NCBI GenBank assembly: GCA_023461035.1 | Contig: JAEWOD010000002.1 | Location: 1-64,000 of the forward strand | From: Bacteroidota bacterium | GTDB taxonomy: Bacteria; Bacteroidota; Bacteroidia; Flavobacteriales; Weeksellaceae | Direction of reading: 5' to 3' | DNA length: 64,000 bases | Shown here: piece after piece, positions 1 to 9,045 of the stretch | Layout of the letters: the number at the start of each line of letters is the position of its first letter | Position numbering within the stretch: the stretch's first letter is position 1 | Notes under the pieces: generated by a model | What the model saw: only the letters and a program-made list of their open reading frames with translations | The model's database searches: none | What the model was told of the DNA's origin: nothing | Position numbers and translations under genes: made by a program

Positions 1-220
1 TATATTTTTAAGGCTCTTAAAGAATATCTTTGCTAAATTTTGATGCTCTTTTTGAGCGTGTCATTGCGAGGAACGAAGCAATCAACTTCCTATTCTTGAT
101 TTATCCCGATAAATCTTCAAACACGAAACAAAAAATCTGTCACCCTGAGCGTAGTCGAAGGGCATCTCAAAAGAGCTATAAAAATTCTTAGCAATAAAAT
201 TTAAACAGGCTCTAAGAAAC
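1..220. repeat. Imperfect inverted repeat holding two dispersed intergenic phrases
   Basis: Two arms (about 29-55 and 166-195) are imperfect inverted copies of each other, both containing a TTGCTAA and a GCTCTTTT-type block. Between them are two phrases: GTCATTGCGAGGAACG followed by AAGCAATC at 60-83, and a near-palindrome CCCTGAGCGTAGTCGAAGGG at 143-162. Phrases like these are, from general knowledge, scattered between genes in many Bacteroidetes genomes. No convincing ORF lies here. Confidence 0.55.
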
Positions 221-259
221 TCCGAGAATTGATTTTGTTAATGATAATTACAAATTAAA

Positions 260-290
260 AACCTCACAGGTCTTGAAAACCTGTGAGGTT
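260..290 (-). terminator. Putative valS terminator hairpin
   Basis: A perfect 12-bp inverted repeat (AACCTCACAGGT and ACCTGTGAGGTT) with a 7-nt loop lies 20 bp beyond the valS stop codon. The flanking DNA is A/T rich. It is either a rho-independent terminator or a dispersed hairpin acting as one. Confidence 0.6.
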
Positions 291-310
291 ATATTTTATA
301 CAATTAGACG

Positions 311-2929
311 TTAAAACCCCTTCAACTGCTCTTCGATCTGCGCAATTTTCTCCAGCGTGTCCGCTTCTTTTTTCTTTTCGGCATTTACAACCGCATCCGG
401 AGCTCCGCTTACGAATTTTTCATTGGATAACTTCTTCCGAACCGAATTCAAAAATCCCTGTAAATATTCTTTTTCCTTTTCCAGTTTTTCCTTTTCCGCT
501 TCCAAATCCACATTTTCCGAAACCGGAATCAAAAATTCAAAAGTTCCCACACGGAACGTAAATCCTTTGTCCGGAAATTGCCCTGCAAACTGAATTGTCA
601 CATTTCCTAATTTCTGAACCAATTCCGTACTTAATTCTTCTTTTGAATTTTCTGCTGCAAACAATTCCAATTTTTCTTTGGGCGAAATTCCCTTTTCGTT
701 TCGTATCGCACGGATGCCCGAAATCACTTCCGAAGTTGTTTCAAATTGCTTCAAAACACCCGGCCAAAAATTATCGACCTGTGGATATTCAGCTACAATC
801 AAAGCATTTTCTTCCGTTCTCTCTTCCATCAACTGCCAGATTTCTTCTGTCAAAAATGGCATAAACGGATGCAATATTTTTAAACAATTTCCTAAATATT
901 CGATGGTTGCATCATAAGTCGAACGGTCAATCGGTTTGCCGAATTCGGGTTTTACCGCTTCCAGATACCAGGAACAGAAATCGTCCCAAATTAGCTTGTA
1001 AACCGACATCAAAACATCTGAAATTCGATATTTTTCATAATTGGACTCAATATCTTTCAGTTCCGAATGGAATTTCGAATAAAACCATTCCACCGCAAAT
1101 TTATTTTCTTCAGGCGTTTCCAGATTTTCATCTACTTCCCAACCTTTGATCAATCGGAATGCATTCCAGATTTTATTGGCAAAATTTCGACCTTGCACAC
1201 ATAAATCTTCATCAAACGGCAAATCGTTTCCTGCTGGCGAAGAAAGCAACATCCCGACACGCACACCGTCTGCACCGTATTGCTGCATCAACTCAATCGG
1301 GTCAGGTGAATTCCCTAAAGATTTGGACATTTTACGTCCTTGTTTGTCCCGAACAATTCCGGTGAAATACACATTTTTAAACGGAAGTTCGTTTCGGTAT
1401 TCGTATCCGGCAATGATCATTCTCGCTACCCAGAAAAACATGATTTCCGGTGCCGTTACCAAATCCTGAGTTGGATAATAATAATTGATTTCCTCATTTT
1501 CCGGCTCATTGATTCCGTTAAAAACCGAAATCGGCCATAACCAGGAAGAAAACCAGGTATCCAGAGCATCTTCGTCCTGACGTAAATCGCCTTCGGTCAA
1601 TACGAGATTTCTTTCTCTTGCAATGATTTCCAATGCTTCCTGTTTATTCAAAGCCACCACAAAATCTTCCTGACCATCACCATAATAAAACGCAGGAATC
1701 TGGTGTCCCCACCACAATTGGCGGGAAATATTCCAGTCATGGACATTTTCCATCCAGTTTTTGTAAGTGTTTTTGAATTTCGCGGGATGAAACTGAATCG
1801 TGTCGTTCATTACGTTTTCCAAAGCCGGTTCCGACAATTCTTTCATCTTCAAAAACCACTGAACCGAAAGTTTCGGTTCAATCACCGCTCCGGTTCGTTC
1901 GGAAGTCCCGACTTTATTGGTATAATTTTCAACTTTTTCCAGCAAACCTTTGGCATCCAACTCAACTTCGATTTCCTTTCGGACTTTGAACCGGTCTTTT
2001 CCTGCATAGTGCAAAGCATGATGGTTCAAAGTCGCATCATCATTGATGGCATCTATGATTTCCAAATTGTGCTTTTTACCCAATTCGTAGTCATTTATAT
2101 CATGCGCCGGCGTTACTTTCAGACAACCGGTTCCGAATTCGATATCCACATATTCGTCTTCAATAATCGGAATAACCCTATCTGCAATCGGAACAACTAC
2201 ATTTTTTCCTTTCAGAAATTGATAGCGTTCGTCATTTGGGTTAATGCAAACTGCCGTATCGCCGAAAATCGTTTCCGGACGTGTTGTAGCTACCACTATA
2301 TAGTCTTCGCTTCCTTCAATCAAGTATCGTAAAAAATATAATTTCCCTTGTTTTTCCTGGTAAATAACTTCCTCATCGGAAATATTGGTTTTCGCTTCCG
2401 GATCCCAATTCACCATTCTGTAACCACGGTAAATCAAACCTTTGTTGTACAAATCCACAAAAACTTTGGTTACGGATTCGGACAAATCTTCATCCATCGT
2501 GAATTTGGTACGGTTCCAGTCACAAGAACAACCGAGTGTTTTCAATTGTTCCAAAATGATTCCGCCATGTTTATGTGTCCATTCCCAAGCGTGTTCGAGG
2601 AATTTTTCTCTTCCGATTTCAAACTTAGAAATGCCTTCTTCTTTTAATTTTGCAACGACTTTGGCTTCCGTAGCTATGGAAGCATGGTCAGTTCCGGGCA
2701 CCCAGCAGGCGTTAAATCCTTTCATACGTGCACGACGAATCAGTACATCCTGAATCGTGTTGTTCAGCATATGCCCCATGTGCAAAACACCTGTCACGTT
2801 TGGCGGTGGAATTACAATGGTGTACGGTTTACGATCGTCCGGTTGGGAAAAAAAATACTGGTTTTTCATCCAGTAATCGTACCATTTCTGCTCTACACTA
2901 TTCGGATTGTATTTAGATTCTAATTGCAT
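311..2929 (-). CDS. valS: Valine--tRNA ligase (ValRS)
   Basis: This class Ia aminoacyl-tRNA synthetase charges tRNA-Val with valine in the cytoplasm and edits mischarged threonine. The 872-residue protein starts with the Rossmann domain carrying the HIGH-type motif HMGH (residues 50-53, within PPPNVTGVLHMGH), followed by the CP1 editing insertion with ATTRPETIFGDTAV, then the KMSKS loop (residues 533-537). The anticodon-binding helical domain follows. The last ~70 residues form a Lys/Glu-rich coiled coil, the usual ValRS tRNA-binding arm. A -7-like motif TACATTTG (minus strand, 2973-2980) lies 44 bp before the ATG. The length is normal and no key residue is missing. Confidence 0.98.
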   Translation of the reverse strand: MQLESKYNPNSVEQKWYDYWMKNQYFFSQPDDRKPYTIVIPPPNVTGVLHMGHMLNNTIQDVLIRRARMKGFNACWVPGTDHASIATEAKVVAKLKEEGISKFEIGREKFLEHAWEWTHKHGGIILEQLKTLGCSCDWNRTKFTMDEDLSESVTKVFVDLYNKGLIYRGYRMVNWDPEAKTNISDEEVIYQEKQGKLYFLRYLIEGSEDYIVVATTRPETIFGDTAVCINPNDERYQFLKGKNVVVPIADRVIPIIEDEYVDIEFGTGCLKVTPAHDINDYELGKKHNLEIIDAINDDATLNHHALHYAGKDRFKVRKEIEVELDAKGLLEKVENYTNKVGTSERTGAVIEPKLSVQWFLKMKELSEPALENVMNDTIQFHPAKFKNTYKNWMENVHDWNISRQLWWGHQIPAFYYGDGQEDFVVALNKQEALEIIARERNLVLTEGDLRQDEDALDTWFSSWLWPISVFNGINEPENEEINYYYPTQDLVTAPEIMFFWVARMIIAGYEYRNELPFKNVYFTGIVRDKQGRKMSKSLGNSPDPIELMQQYGADGVRVGMLLSSPAGNDLPFDEDLCVQGRNFANKIWNAFRLIKGWEVDENLETPEENKFAVEWFYSKFHSELKDIESNYEKYRISDVLMSVYKLIWDDFCSWYLEAVKPEFGKPIDRSTYDATIEYLGNCLKILHPFMPFLTEEIWQLMEERTEENALIVAEYPQVDNFWPGVLKQFETTSEVISGIRAIRNEKGISPKEKLELFAAENSKEELSTELVQKLGNVTIQFAGQFPDKGFTFRVGTFEFLIPVSENVDLEAEKEKLEKEKEYLQGFLNSVRKKLSNEKFVSGAPDAVVNAEKKKEADTLEKIAQIEEQLKGF

Positions 2930-3013
2930 TTTGGGTAAAAAATTATACGGTATTTCAATTGTTAATGATTTGCAAATGTAAGATTAGTAAAGTCTAATTG
3001 TAAATTTAATTTC

Positions 3014-3021
3014 TAAATTTG
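3014..3021 (+). promoter_or_regulatory. Bacteroidetes -7 motif for DUF1573 gene
   Basis: TAAATTTG matches TAnnTTTG and lies 21 bp before the ATG at 3043. It overlaps the TTG codon at 3019, which argues against using that codon as the start. Confidence 0.55.
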
Positions 3022-3042
3022 TTTCACAAAAACACACTAATT

Positions 3043-3468
3043 ATGAAAAAAATATTTTTAGCAACTGCATTTTTTATCGGAGGAATCGCTTTATTGAATG
3101 CTCAGGAAATTGAAATAAGTGAATCCAACGTAGATTTAGGAAACATCAAATTTGGAGGAAAAGCTGTTTCAACCGTTCAGATCAAAAATACGGGTGACAA
3201 ACCTTTGATTATTTCAGATGCAAAAGCATCTTGCGGATGTACCGTTCCAAAATGGCCAAAAGATCCGATTGCTCCGGGAAAATCTGCTCCGATGACTGTC
3301 GAATATACCACCACTAAAAAAGCTGGGGCTTTTAATAAAACGGTGACAATCAGTTCCAATGCTGTAACGGAAGGACGTAAAATTTTCCGAATCAAAGGAG
3401 TGGTAGAAGCGGATCCAAATGCACCGGCTGCTACAACACCGTCCGGAGCATCAAGTGCAAAAAAATAA
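3043..3468 (+). CDS. Secreted DUF1573 protein
   Basis: This 141-residue protein has an N-terminal signal peptide (MKKIFLATAFFIGGIALLNA) and then one DUF1573 (Ig-like, HYDIN/ASPM-like) domain. It shows the family's 'IKNTGDKPLIISDAKASCGC' type core (written here as overlapping parts: IKNTGDKPL and ASCGCTVPKWP) and ends in a short Ala/Ser/Lys tail. The family is very common in Bacteroidetes envelopes and its biochemical role is unknown. I chose ATG 3043 over the upstream TTG because the signal peptide begins there and a -7 promoter motif overlaps the upstream codon. A hairpin terminator follows the gene. Confidence 0.9.
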   Translation: MKKIFLATAFFIGGIALLNAQEIEISESNVDLGNIKFGGKAVSTVQIKNTGDKPLIISDAKASCGCTVPKWPKDPIAPGKSAPMTVEYTTTKKAGAFNKTVTISSNAVTEGRKIFRIKGVVEADPNAPAATTPSGASSAKK

Positions 3469-3488
3469 AAATTAATATTCCAAATAAT

Positions 3489-3529
3489 AGAAATCCTTCT
3501 CCGCTGTGGCGGATTGGAGGATTTTTTTG
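3489..3529 (+). terminator. Hairpin terminator after DUF1573 gene
   Basis: AATCC and GGATT outer arms enclose TCCGC/GCGGA inner arms and are followed by TTTTTTT. It is a typical rho-independent terminator and lies just upstream of the MATE gene start. Confidence 0.6.
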
Positions 3530-3553
3530 TGTTTTATAACTTTGAAATCCCAA

Positions 3554-4978
3554 ATGACTTATAAAGAACATCTTAAACGAAATCTAAAATTGGCCGTTCC
3601 CGTGATGATTACACAGGCAGGACAGATCATGGTCAATCTGGTCGATAATTTTATGGTGGGTGGTTTAGGTGGAAAGTACGATTATATCGTGGATGAGCAA
3701 TTGGGAAAAACGGCTTTGGGAGCTGTTTCACTTGGAAATGCGGTTTTCATCACGGCTTTGGTAGTGGCTTTTGGATTTAGTTTTGCGATTTCACCGCTGG
3801 TAGCTGCGGCCGATGCCAAAAAAGATAAAGATGGTGCCGGTAAAATTTTCTCGCACGGACTGGTGTTGAACCTCATTCTGGCGATTGTACTGTTGATTAT
3901 TTTGGAATCAATTCGTCCTTTACTTTATTATATGGGACAGCCAAAAGATGTAATTGACATGGCTATTCCGTTTTTAAGCATTATGGCCTGGTCGCTGATT
4001 CCGATTATGATTTTTCAATCTTTCAGACAGTTTTCAGAAGGATTATCCTTAACAATTCCTGTAACGGTAGCGACCATTGTAGGCAACATTGTCAACATCC
4101 TTCTCAACTATGCCTGGGTTTACGGATATTGGGGTTTTCCACGTCTGGAAGTAGAAGGCGCAGGTTGGGGCACTTTTTTTGCCCGAATTTCAATGTTAGT
4201 GGTTTTGGTCATTACATTGATGAATTTCAAAAAAACAAAGGAATATTTAAAGGCCGTCCGGTTCAAACACTTCGAAAACGGTATTTTTAAAAAAATCATC
4301 AATATGGGTGTTCCGACTGCTTTGACTTCTTTTTTTGAGGTGAGCGCATTTACCGGAGCAGCATTTGTTTGCGGATATGCTTTTTCAGCGGATTTAACCG
4401 AACAGCAATTGGCAAAAACCAATTTGGCAGCACATCAAATAGCCATCAGTCTGGCTTCTACCACTTTTATGATGTGTATGGGATTGAGTGTAGCCGCAAC
4501 TGTGAGAGTTGGTTATCAGATGGGATTAAAAAATTATAAAATACTTCGCGAAGCAGGTTGGTCTACTATAATCATGGTGATTGGTTTTATGTTGGTGTGC
4601 GGAATCGGGATGGTAGTATTGCGTTACGAATTACCAACTTGGTATTTGGATAATCAACAAGTGATTAATTTAGCTGCGCAATTGTTAATCATCGCTTCCC
4701 TTTTCCAGCTTTCAGACGGCATACAACTGGTCGTTTTGGGTGCGCTAAGAGGAATGCAGGATGTGAAAATTCCGTCCATCATCACCTTTATTTCCTATTG
4801 GCTCATCGCGATTCCGCTGGGCGTTTTGTTGGCTATTTATTTTGAGATGCGTGCCATAGGTATGTGGATAGGTCTTTTGGTTGGTTTGACTATTTCAGCA
4901 ATTATGTTACTTTTACGGTATCATAAACAAACCAAAAAACTCATTTATGGAAACGCCCAAATTTCTGATAGCCGATAA
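3554..4978 (+). CDS. MATE family efflux transporter
   Basis: This 474-residue inner-membrane protein has about twelve hydrophobic segments arranged as two repeated six-helix halves. It carries the N-terminal MATE signature around MITQAGQIMVNLVDNFMVG, and the GMG/AATVRVGYQMG region at the equivalent place in the second half. MATE proteins export cationic drugs or metabolites using Na+ or H+; the substrate cannot be read from the sequence. An open frame extends upstream to 3506 but runs through the preceding terminator, so ATG 3554 is the likely start. Its 3' end overlaps the next small gene by 32 bp, indicating coupling. Confidence 0.93.
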   Translation: MTYKEHLKRNLKLAVPVMITQAGQIMVNLVDNFMVGGLGGKYDYIVDEQLGKTALGAVSLGNAVFITALVVAFGFSFAISPLVAAADAKKDKDGAGKIFSHGLVLNLILAIVLLIILESIRPLLYYMGQPKDVIDMAIPFLSIMAWSLIPIMIFQSFRQFSEGLSLTIPVTVATIVGNIVNILLNYAWVYGYWGFPRLEVEGAGWGTFFARISMLVVLVITLMNFKKTKEYLKAVRFKHFENGIFKKIINMGVPTALTSFFEVSAFTGAAFVCGYAFSADLTEQQLAKTNLAAHQIAISLASTTFMMCMGLSVAATVRVGYQMGLKNYKILREAGWSTIIMVIGFMLVCGIGMVVLRYELPTWYLDNQQVINLAAQLLIIASLFQLSDGIQLVVLGALRGMQDVKIPSIITFISYWLIAIPLGVLLAIYFEMRAIGMWIGLLVGLTISAIMLLLRYHKQTKKLIYGNAQISDSR

Positions 4979-5177
4979 TTCTGATTTTCCGGACAAAATT
5001 TTTATTATCCATACCGATTTCCCCCGATTTATGCTTGATGTGGAAACAGAAGAAATCGAATGGTTTGACGAACTGGAAGAAGAACCGGACGTAGATTTGG
5101 AAACAGAAATTGCGGATTTGATGGAAAAAGCATTTGATTTCTTTGACAGGGAAATGGATTCGTATGAAAATGAATAA
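4947..5177 (+). CDS. Small conserved acidic protein, unknown function
   Basis: The product is 76 residues with 23 Asp/Glu and no membrane segment or signal peptide. It begins METPKFLIADNSDFPDKIFI and continues with an acidic stretch and a probable C-terminal helix (LMEKAFDFFDREMDSY). It overlaps the MATE gene by 32 bp in another frame and probably shares its mRNA. Proteins of this type follow transporters or synthetases in other flavobacteria as far as I recall. I do not recognise a named domain and assign no function. Confidence 0.8.
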   Translation: METPKFLIADNSDFPDKIFIIHTDFPRFMLDVETEEIEWFDELEEEPDVDLETEIADLMEKAFDFFDREMDSYENE

Positions 5178-5230
5178 ATATTTTCTGAAACCAATTTTTT
5201 TCTTAATTTGTCAAAGAATATATCCTTTTT

Positions 5231-7018
5231 ATGAAATTAACCCGATTATTTGATTTTTTAGAATACCAACTAAAAAATTCACCTCGTACTGACAGCATCG
5301 TAATGAAAAGACATGGCGAATGGATTCCTATTTCCACTCAGGAATATGTCAACAAAGCCAATGCCATCAGTCGTGGTTTTTTAAATTTAGGTGTGAAGCA
5401 CGGTGATAAAATTGCGATTGCTTCTGCTACAAACCGTACGGAATGGAACCTATTGGACATCGGTTTACAGCAAATCGGCTGCATCAGCATTCCGGTTTAT
5501 CCCACCATTTCGGAGAGCGATTATGCTTATATTTTTAATGATGCTGAAGTAAAATTTGCCTTTGTATCTGATGCCGAATTATATGAAAAAATAAGTTCAA
5601 TTAAAGAACAAGTACCTTCTTTGGTTTCAATCTATACGTTTGATAATGTGGATGGAGCTCCGAACCTGAATGAAATTCTCGATCTGGGATCTGATGCGGA
5701 AAACCAACACGAAGTCGATGCGGTTAAACAACAAGTAAAGCCGGAAGATTTAGTTACGATTATTTATACCTCTGGTACTACCGGAAAACCCAAAGGTGTG
5801 ATGCTAAGCCATCACAACATTCTTTCCAACGTTTTGGGCAGCAATCCAAGAGTACCAAAATTCCCTTCAGAAAAACCCAAAGCATTGAGTTTCTTGCCTT
5901 TATGCCATATATTTGAACGAATGCTTATATATCTTTATACTTACAACGGTATCGGGATTTATTATGCGGAAAACATGGAAACCATCGGGGATAATTTAAA
6001 AGAAGTTCATCCGGACGTGATGACAGTTGTGCCACGATTGGTTGAAAAAGTTTATGCCAAAATCTATGATAAAGGAGCTTCTGCCGGCGGAATCAAAACC
6101 AAAATTTTTATGTGGGCGTTAGGTTTGGTAGAGAATTATGAGCCGTTTGGCAACCAAAGTTTCGGATGGAAAATCAAACATAAAATTGCAGATATCATCG
6201 TATTTAAAAAATGGCGTGAAGGAGTCGGTGGAAATCTGACTTGTATGGTATCTGGAAGTGCCGCACTTTCTCCCCGATTGAACCGTATGTTTTGGGGTGC
6301 CGGAATTCCTATTTTAGAAGGATATGGCCTGACCGAAACTTCTCCGGTTTGTACGGTTAATTCGATGTCCAAAGATGGATTTGGAATCGGGATGGTGGGA
6401 AAACCTATCGATGGTGTAGAAGTTAAAATCGCCGAAGACGGCGAAATCTGTATCAAAGGTCCAAATGTCATGCTCGGCTATTATAATAATCCTGAAATGA
6501 CCAATGAAGTCATCACGCCTGACGGATATTTTAAAACGGGTGATATTGGTGAATTTATCAATGGTAATCTGAAAATCACCGACCGTAAAAAGGAAATCTT
6601 CAAAACTTCCGGTGGTAAATACATCGCACCACAAAACATGGAGAATGCCTACAAGCAATCGAGATACATAGAACAAATCATGGTCATAGGTGAAGGTGAA
6701 AAAATGCCTTGTGCTTTGATTCAGCCTAACTTTGAGAATTTGGCCGCTTGGGCAAAAACAGAAAACATCACTTTACCCGGTTCTAAAGAAGAAATCGTTA
6801 AAAATGAAAACGTACTCGATTTGATTCAAAAAGAATTGGATATTTATAACAAATCTTATGGACACTGGGAGCAAGTCAAACAATTTCGTTTAACACCTGT
6901 CGAGTGGTCCATAGACGGCGGTGAACTCACCCCTACTTTAAAGTTGAAGCGAAAAGTGATACTGAACAAATACAAAGATTTGTACAAAGAAATCTACGGA
7001 CATTTTCCGGGCGAATGA
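5231..7018 (+). CDS. Long-chain acyl-CoA synthetase (AMP-forming)
   Basis: This ANL-superfamily enzyme activates fatty acids through an acyl-adenylate to acyl-CoA using ATP and CoA. The 595-residue protein has the AMP-binding P-loop YTSGTTGKPKG (residues 179-189), the GYGLTETSP motif (364-372), the TGDIGEF segment with the ribose-contacting Asp, and the hinge region ITDRKKEIFKTSGGKY before the C-terminal domain. The IFERM loop and overall pattern match the FadD/ACSL branch rather than acetyl-CoA synthetases. No transmembrane helix is seen. It is monocistronic or follows the MATE pair, and ends at a bidirectional terminator facing rpmE2. Confidence 0.95.
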   Translation: MKLTRLFDFLEYQLKNSPRTDSIVMKRHGEWIPISTQEYVNKANAISRGFLNLGVKHGDKIAIASATNRTEWNLLDIGLQQIGCISIPVYPTISESDYAYIFNDAEVKFAFVSDAELYEKISSIKEQVPSLVSIYTFDNVDGAPNLNEILDLGSDAENQHEVDAVKQQVKPEDLVTIIYTSGTTGKPKGVMLSHHNILSNVLGSNPRVPKFPSEKPKALSFLPLCHIFERMLIYLYTYNGIGIYYAENMETIGDNLKEVHPDVMTVVPRLVEKVYAKIYDKGASAGGIKTKIFMWALGLVENYEPFGNQSFGWKIKHKIADIIVFKKWREGVGGNLTCMVSGSAALSPRLNRMFWGAGIPILEGYGLTETSPVCTVNSMSKDGFGIGMVGKPIDGVEVKIAEDGEICIKGPNVMLGYYNNPEMTNEVITPDGYFKTGDIGEFINGNLKITDRKKEIFKTSGGKYIAPQNMENAYKQSRYIEQIMVIGEGEKMPCALIQPNFENLAAWAKTENITLPGSKEEIVKNENVLDLIQKELDIYNKSYGHWEQVKQFRLTPVEWSIDGGELTPTLKLKRKVILNKYKDLYKEIYGHFPGE

Positions 7019-7040
7019 TCATTTGGTCACATAAAAAATA

Positions 7041-7073
7041 AAAAATCCCGAGAATTAAATTTTCGGGATTTTT
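7041..7073. terminator. Bidirectional terminator
   Basis: AAAAATCCCGA and TCGGGATTTTT form an 11-bp perfect stem between convergent genes (acyl-CoA synthetase and rpmE2). It has A-runs and T-runs on both sides, so it can work for both strands. Confidence 0.85.
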
Positions 7074-7096
7074 AAAATTATGAACAAATTAAAATC

Positions 7097-7348
7097 TTAC
7101 TTGTTGAATTTAGCGTATTTGTTTTTGAATTTATCAATACGCCCTGCCGTATCCACCAATTTCTGTTTACCTGTATAAAATGGGTGGGAAGTACTGGAAA
7201 TCTCCATTTTTACCAATGGATACTCCACTCCGTCAACTTCGATGGTATCTCGTGTTTCAGCAGCTGAACGAGTGATGAACGTTTCATCGTTACTCATGTC
7301 TTTAAATACTACTAAACGGTAATTTTCCGGGTGAATGCCTTTTTTCAT
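7097..7348 (-). CDS. rpmE2: Ribosomal protein L31, type B
   Basis: The product is an 83-residue large-subunit ribosomal protein. It shows the type B pattern MKKGIHPENYRLVVFKD, then SSTSHPFYTGKQKLVDTAGR, and lacks the zinc-binding CxxC of type A L31. A basic tail (FKNKYAKFNK) ends the protein. Zinc-free L31 paralogues often substitute for type A under zinc limitation, but flavobacteria commonly have only this form, so no zinc regulation is claimed. It is a single-gene unit. Confidence 0.97.
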   Translation of the reverse strand: MKKGIHPENYRLVVFKDMSNDETFITRSAAETRDTIEVDGVEYPLVKMEISSTSHPFYTGKQKLVDTAGRIDKFKNKYAKFNK

Positions 7349-7524
7349 GATGTTTATTTTTTAAATCGCAATTTCTACTTCCTACCGTATCCATTGCCGT
7401 TAACTTCTCATTTTTAAGTGTGCAAAGATAATGATTTTTACAAAACAAAAAATATTTTGATAAAAAATAATTTCATTCCTTTTGTTGATTGAAAGTCAAT
7501 AAAAACAATGAAAATTCGTTCTAC

Positions 7525-7555
7525 TTTGTACATTGAGCAGATTTAGTTAGTTTTG
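7525..7555 (+). promoter_or_regulatory. Canonical Bacteroidetes promoter
   Basis: The -33 element TTTG (7525-7528) is separated by exactly 19 bp from the -7 element TAGTTTTG (7548-7555), which lies 22 bp before the ATG of the lipoprotein gene at 7578. This fits the TTTG-N19-TAnnTTTG consensus. Confidence 0.75.
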
Positions 7556-7577
7556 TTTGCTTTTTTAATTAGAATTT

Positions 7578-8966
7578 ATGAAAACCCGTAACCTGATTGT
7601 ACTGAGTATCATAGCATTAATCCTAGGAATTTCTTCCTGTCGTGATGATTTTGACTTTGATTTAGCTTCAGACAACCTTTCCTTTTCCAGCGATACATTG
7701 AATCTGGATACCATATTTAATTATACCAATTCGCAAACTTACAAATTGACCATTCATAACAACCAGGATGAAGATGTCCAGATTCCCCGCATTTTTTTAT
7801 CTCGCGGCGAATCCTCATTGTTTAAAATAAATGTGGACGGTATGGCCGGATTTGAATTTGAAAATGTGGCGGTTCGTAAAAATGACAGTATTTTTATTTT
7901 TGTAGAAATTGCCGCAGGCGAAGTTTTGAATAATTCCATCTACGAAGACGAAATCAATTTTGAAACCACCGCCGGAAACCAGCAAGTGAAATTGCTTTCG
8001 TATCTTGAAAAAGCCAAATTTTACAATACGGAACAAAGTGATAATTATCCGTTGACCGAAACAAATTGGGACAACCAATGGTCCAGAGTGCTGTTTGGAA
8101 ATATAAATGCCGGAGATTTAACCATTTCTGCCGGAACCAAAGTTTATTTTCACAATGATGCCGAACTAAATGTAACCGGAACTTTCAATGTAAACGGAGC
8201 CCCCAACCAAAAAGTAATTTTCAGAACAGACCGCATGGATGACCGTTCTGATTCTATCCCCAACGCATGGGGAAAAATCAAACTTAAATCCCCCAATAAT
8301 TCTGTGTTGAATACAATTAATTATGCCGTAATACGCGGTGCGAATACAGGATTGGAAGTTCAAGATTCCCGTTTGGATATTTCCAATACCAAAATTCAAA
8401 ACAATGAAAATTTTGGTTTGTTGGCTTATAATTCGATTATAAATGGCCGAAATTTAGTTTTAACCAATGCCAATCTCGCAACACTTGGACTGGAAGGAGG
8501 AAGTTATGATTTCAGACAATGTACGTTTGCCAACTATTTAAGTACCGGTCAAAGCTCGGGCAATAGTTATAGTCTGATATTGAGCAATGATAGTTTTGCC
8601 CTGAATCAAGCCAATTTTTATAACAATATCTTCTATGGAATTTCTGCGAATGCTATTGCTTTTGACAGCCATACCAGTAATAATTTCATTTACGATTTTG
8701 ATTATAATGTTATGCGTTTGGATGTGCCGGGAGAATTGCCTTCGACAGAATTTACCAATAACTTGGTTTTACAGACTTCCGATTTATTATTTGTAGAAAC
8801 TGAAGATTTATTCAATGACTTAAGATTGATATTAGATACGCCGGCTGCCGGACATGCAAATCTTGTTTATTTAGACAGTATGACGAATTCAGATATTTTA
8901 GGAGAATCAAGAGGAACTTCTCCAAATCCCGGAGCTTATCAAACTCCAATCAATCCCGAAGATTAA
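7578..8966 (+). CDS. Lipoprotein with right-handed beta-helix repeats
   Basis: The 462-residue protein begins with a lipoprotein signal (lipobox LGISSC, Cys at 21), placing it on an envelope membrane. Residues ~25-140 form an Ig-like region (DTLNLDTIFNYTNSQTYKL and similar). Residues ~170-420 show parallel beta-helix character with short N/G-rich turns (LTISAGTKVYF, NVNGAPNQKVIFRTD, NAWGKIKL, ISNTKIQNNENFG). Such Bacteroidetes lipoproteins are cell-surface or periplasmic and usually unannotated; no catalytic residues are evident. A textbook promoter precedes the gene and a strong terminator follows. Confidence 0.85.
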   Translation: MKTRNLIVLSIIALILGISSCRDDFDFDLASDNLSFSSDTLNLDTIFNYTNSQTYKLTIHNNQDEDVQIPRIFLSRGESSLFKINVDGMAGFEFENVAVRKNDSIFIFVEIAAGEVLNNSIYEDEINFETTAGNQQVKLLSYLEKAKFYNTEQSDNYPLTETNWDNQWSRVLFGNINAGDLTISAGTKVYFHNDAELNVTGTFNVNGAPNQKVIFRTDRMDDRSDSIPNAWGKIKLKSPNNSVLNTINYAVIRGANTGLEVQDSRLDISNTKIQNNENFGLLAYNSIINGRNLVLTNANLATLGLEGGSYDFRQCTFANYLSTGQSSGNSYSLILSNDSFALNQANFYNNIFYGISANAIAFDSHTSNNFIYDFDYNVMRLDVPGELPSTEFTNNLVLQTSDLLFVETEDLFNDLRLILDTPAAGHANLVYLDSMTNSDILGESRGTSPNPGAYQTPINPED

Positions 8967-8985
8967 ACACATAATTCAGATAAAA

Positions 8986-9022
8986 ACAAAAAGCGCAGAC
9001 CCCACCCGGAATCTGCGCTTTT
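8986..9022. terminator. Bidirectional terminator
   Basis: AAAAGCGCAGA and TCTGCGCTTTTG form a GC-rich stem between two convergent genes. Confidence 0.85.
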
Positions 9023-9045
9023 GTCTTAGAGCCTGTACTTAATAC

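Noticed and set aside
1703..2332. Long plus-strand open frame (209 codons) inside valS
   Set aside because: It is fully antisense to a well-supported gene, with no domain, promoter or sensible composition; antisense frames of coding DNA often stay open.
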